Part shown: piece after piece, positions 5,391-6,099 of the stretch
Layout: every line of letters begins with the position of its first letter
Position numbering within the stretch: the first letter of the stretch is position 1
Assembly: GCA_035640715.1 (NCBI GenBank)
Contig: DASQVO010000020.1
Coordinates: forward strand, 1-6,099
DNA from: DASQVO01 sp035640715
Lineage (GTDB): Bacteria > Actinomycetota > Actinomycetes > Streptosporangiales > Streptosporangiaceae
Direction of reading: 5' to 3'
Length of the DNA: 6,099 nt
Notes under the pieces: model-generated
What the model was told of the DNA's origin: nothing
Database searches by the model: none
The model's input: the letters and a program-made list of their open reading frames with translations, nothing else
Translations under genes and position numbers: made by a program

Positions 5391-6066
5391 ACCTGCCAAA
5401 CCGCAGGTCACAGTCACTGCGTCGAGTTCTGACGCGGTACACGGCCCCGTCCGCGTCGGGTTCCTGCCCTCGCTGGGGACCTGGCTGGTGCCCGATCTCA
5501 TCCGGTCGTTCCGTGCCCTCAAGCCGGGCGTCCAGTTCGTGCTTCGCCAGGCGACAGCCGATAACCTCGCCGATATGCTTCGCCACGGGGATGTCGACGT
5601 GGCGATAACTAGCCCGAGACCTCAACTGGACGAGCCGACCGGCTGGAAGCTGCTGGCCAGCGAACGGCTCGGCCTGGCCGTTCCTCCTGATCATCGCCTG
5701 GCCGCCCGGCGCCGGGTCAGCCTCTCCCAGGTTGCGGCCGAGCCCTTCGTGGTTTTCAGCCAGGAGACAGGTCTGCGCCAGATCAGCGACCTTCTGTGCC
5801 GCCAAGCCGGGTTTTCCCCCACTGTCGCGTTTGAGAGCGGCGAAATCGCAACCGTACGGGCGCTGGTGGGTGCCGGGCTCGGCGTCGCCATCCTCCCCAC
5901 CCATCAAGCCTCAAGCCCACAGACATCACCGCCGGTACTGGCCATCGCCGAACGGGAAGTCAGCCGGCCGCTCGGACTGGCCTGGCTCACCCACCGGAGC
6001 CTCCCTGGTATCGCCGAGGCGTTCCGGACCTGGCTCATCGACCTCCAGATAAAGGAGGCTCCCTGA
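5374..6066 (+). pseudogene. LysR-type regulator, effector-binding domain only (HTH lost)
   Basis: From about residue 22 the frame is a good LysR substrate-binding domain: VHGPVRVGFLPSLGTWLVP, then FRALKPGVQFVLRQ (46-59), HGDVDVAITSP (71-81), LAVPPDHRLA (101-110), EPFVVFSQETGLRQI (123-137), RQAGFSPTVAF (143-153) and VGAGLGVAILP (165-175). Full-length LysR proteins are about 300 residues with a winged HTH in the first 60-65. Here that part and the linker helix are missing, and the first ~20 residues (from TTG 5374) lie across the insertion-sequence edge and look like read-through of non-LysR DNA. The HTH is not found anywhere else in the window. Without it the product cannot bind DNA like a normal LysR regulator, so I call it a pseudogene, although the remaining 210 codons are uninterrupted and the C-terminus is intact. 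Recent truncation is therefore likely. Confidence 0.82.
6052..6059 (+). promoter_or_regulatory. Strong Shine-Dalgarno-like run at the end of the LysR frame
   Basis: AAAGGAGG is an excellent ribosome-binding sequence ending seven bases before the LysR stop codon is complete. It may serve a downstream, translationally coupled gene that begins near the right edge. Possible starts are a CTG at 6063 or GTGs at 6082 and 6085, the latter two rather distant. Too little sequence remains to decide. Confidence 0.3.
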
Positions 6067-6067
6067 A

Positions 6068-6081
6068 CAGGCAGCTGCCTG
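6068..6081. repeat. Perfect 14-bp palindrome after the LysR stop
   Basis: CAGGCAGCTGCCTG is identical to its reverse complement and begins one base after the LysR stop. It has no spacer and no T-run, so it looks more like a protein-binding site than an intrinsic terminator. Chance cannot be excluded. Confidence 0.35.
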
Positions 6082-6099
6082 GTGGTGTACGCGGACGCT

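Noticed and set aside
1..6099. CRISPR array or other regularly spaced repeats.
   Set aside because: No short repeat recurs with regular spacing; the only repeats are the two protein-level units at 2153-2326 and isolated small palindromes.

Overview
The window is GC-rich and uses GTG starts. Its best-recognised proteins all look actinobacterial: an ADP-ribosylation/crystallin-J1-type small protein, a DUF7660-like protein, a HigA antitoxin, and an actinobacterial integrase-type transposase ending in ...GGVxxEYxxAA. I would place it in a filamentous or soil actinobacterium (Streptosporangiales or Frankiales-like). I cannot name a genus. It reads as accessory DNA that has been rearranged several times. 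There are three or four intact genes, and between them lie pieces of others.

Layout, left to right. (1) Positions 1-282, minus strand: a small conserved protein running off the left edge. (2) 516-731, plus strand: a 71-residue DUF7660-like protein, divergent from the first. (3) 732-1080: no convincing gene. (4) 1081-1127: the 3' half of a tRNA-Thr(GGT), probably an att-type remnant of a past integration event. (5) 1267-1635: a HigA-type antitoxin with no HigB toxin beside it, whose last ~36 codons look out of frame. A sensible-looking continuation runs in another frame to 1661. (6) 1620-1844, minus strand: a short possibly exported protein converging tail-to-tail on higA. (7) 2153-2346, minus strand: two 33-residue helical repeats left from a larger repeat protein. 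(8) 2420-4192, plus strand: a full-length IlvD/Edd-family dehydratase, the largest and most clearly functional metabolic gene. (9) About 4274-5390: an insertion sequence with an intact DDE transposase on the minus strand. (10) 5374-6066, plus strand: the effector-binding domain of a LysR-type regulator whose DNA-binding half is missing, cut at the IS edge.

No multi-gene pathway or defence operon can be assembled here. The dehydratase stands alone. The LysR remnant may once have controlled something nearby, but the IS and the loss of its HTH have removed that link. I see no convincing undescribed system. The points most worth checking are the divergent dehydratase clade, the half-tRNA, the higA 3' end and the repeat-protein relic.
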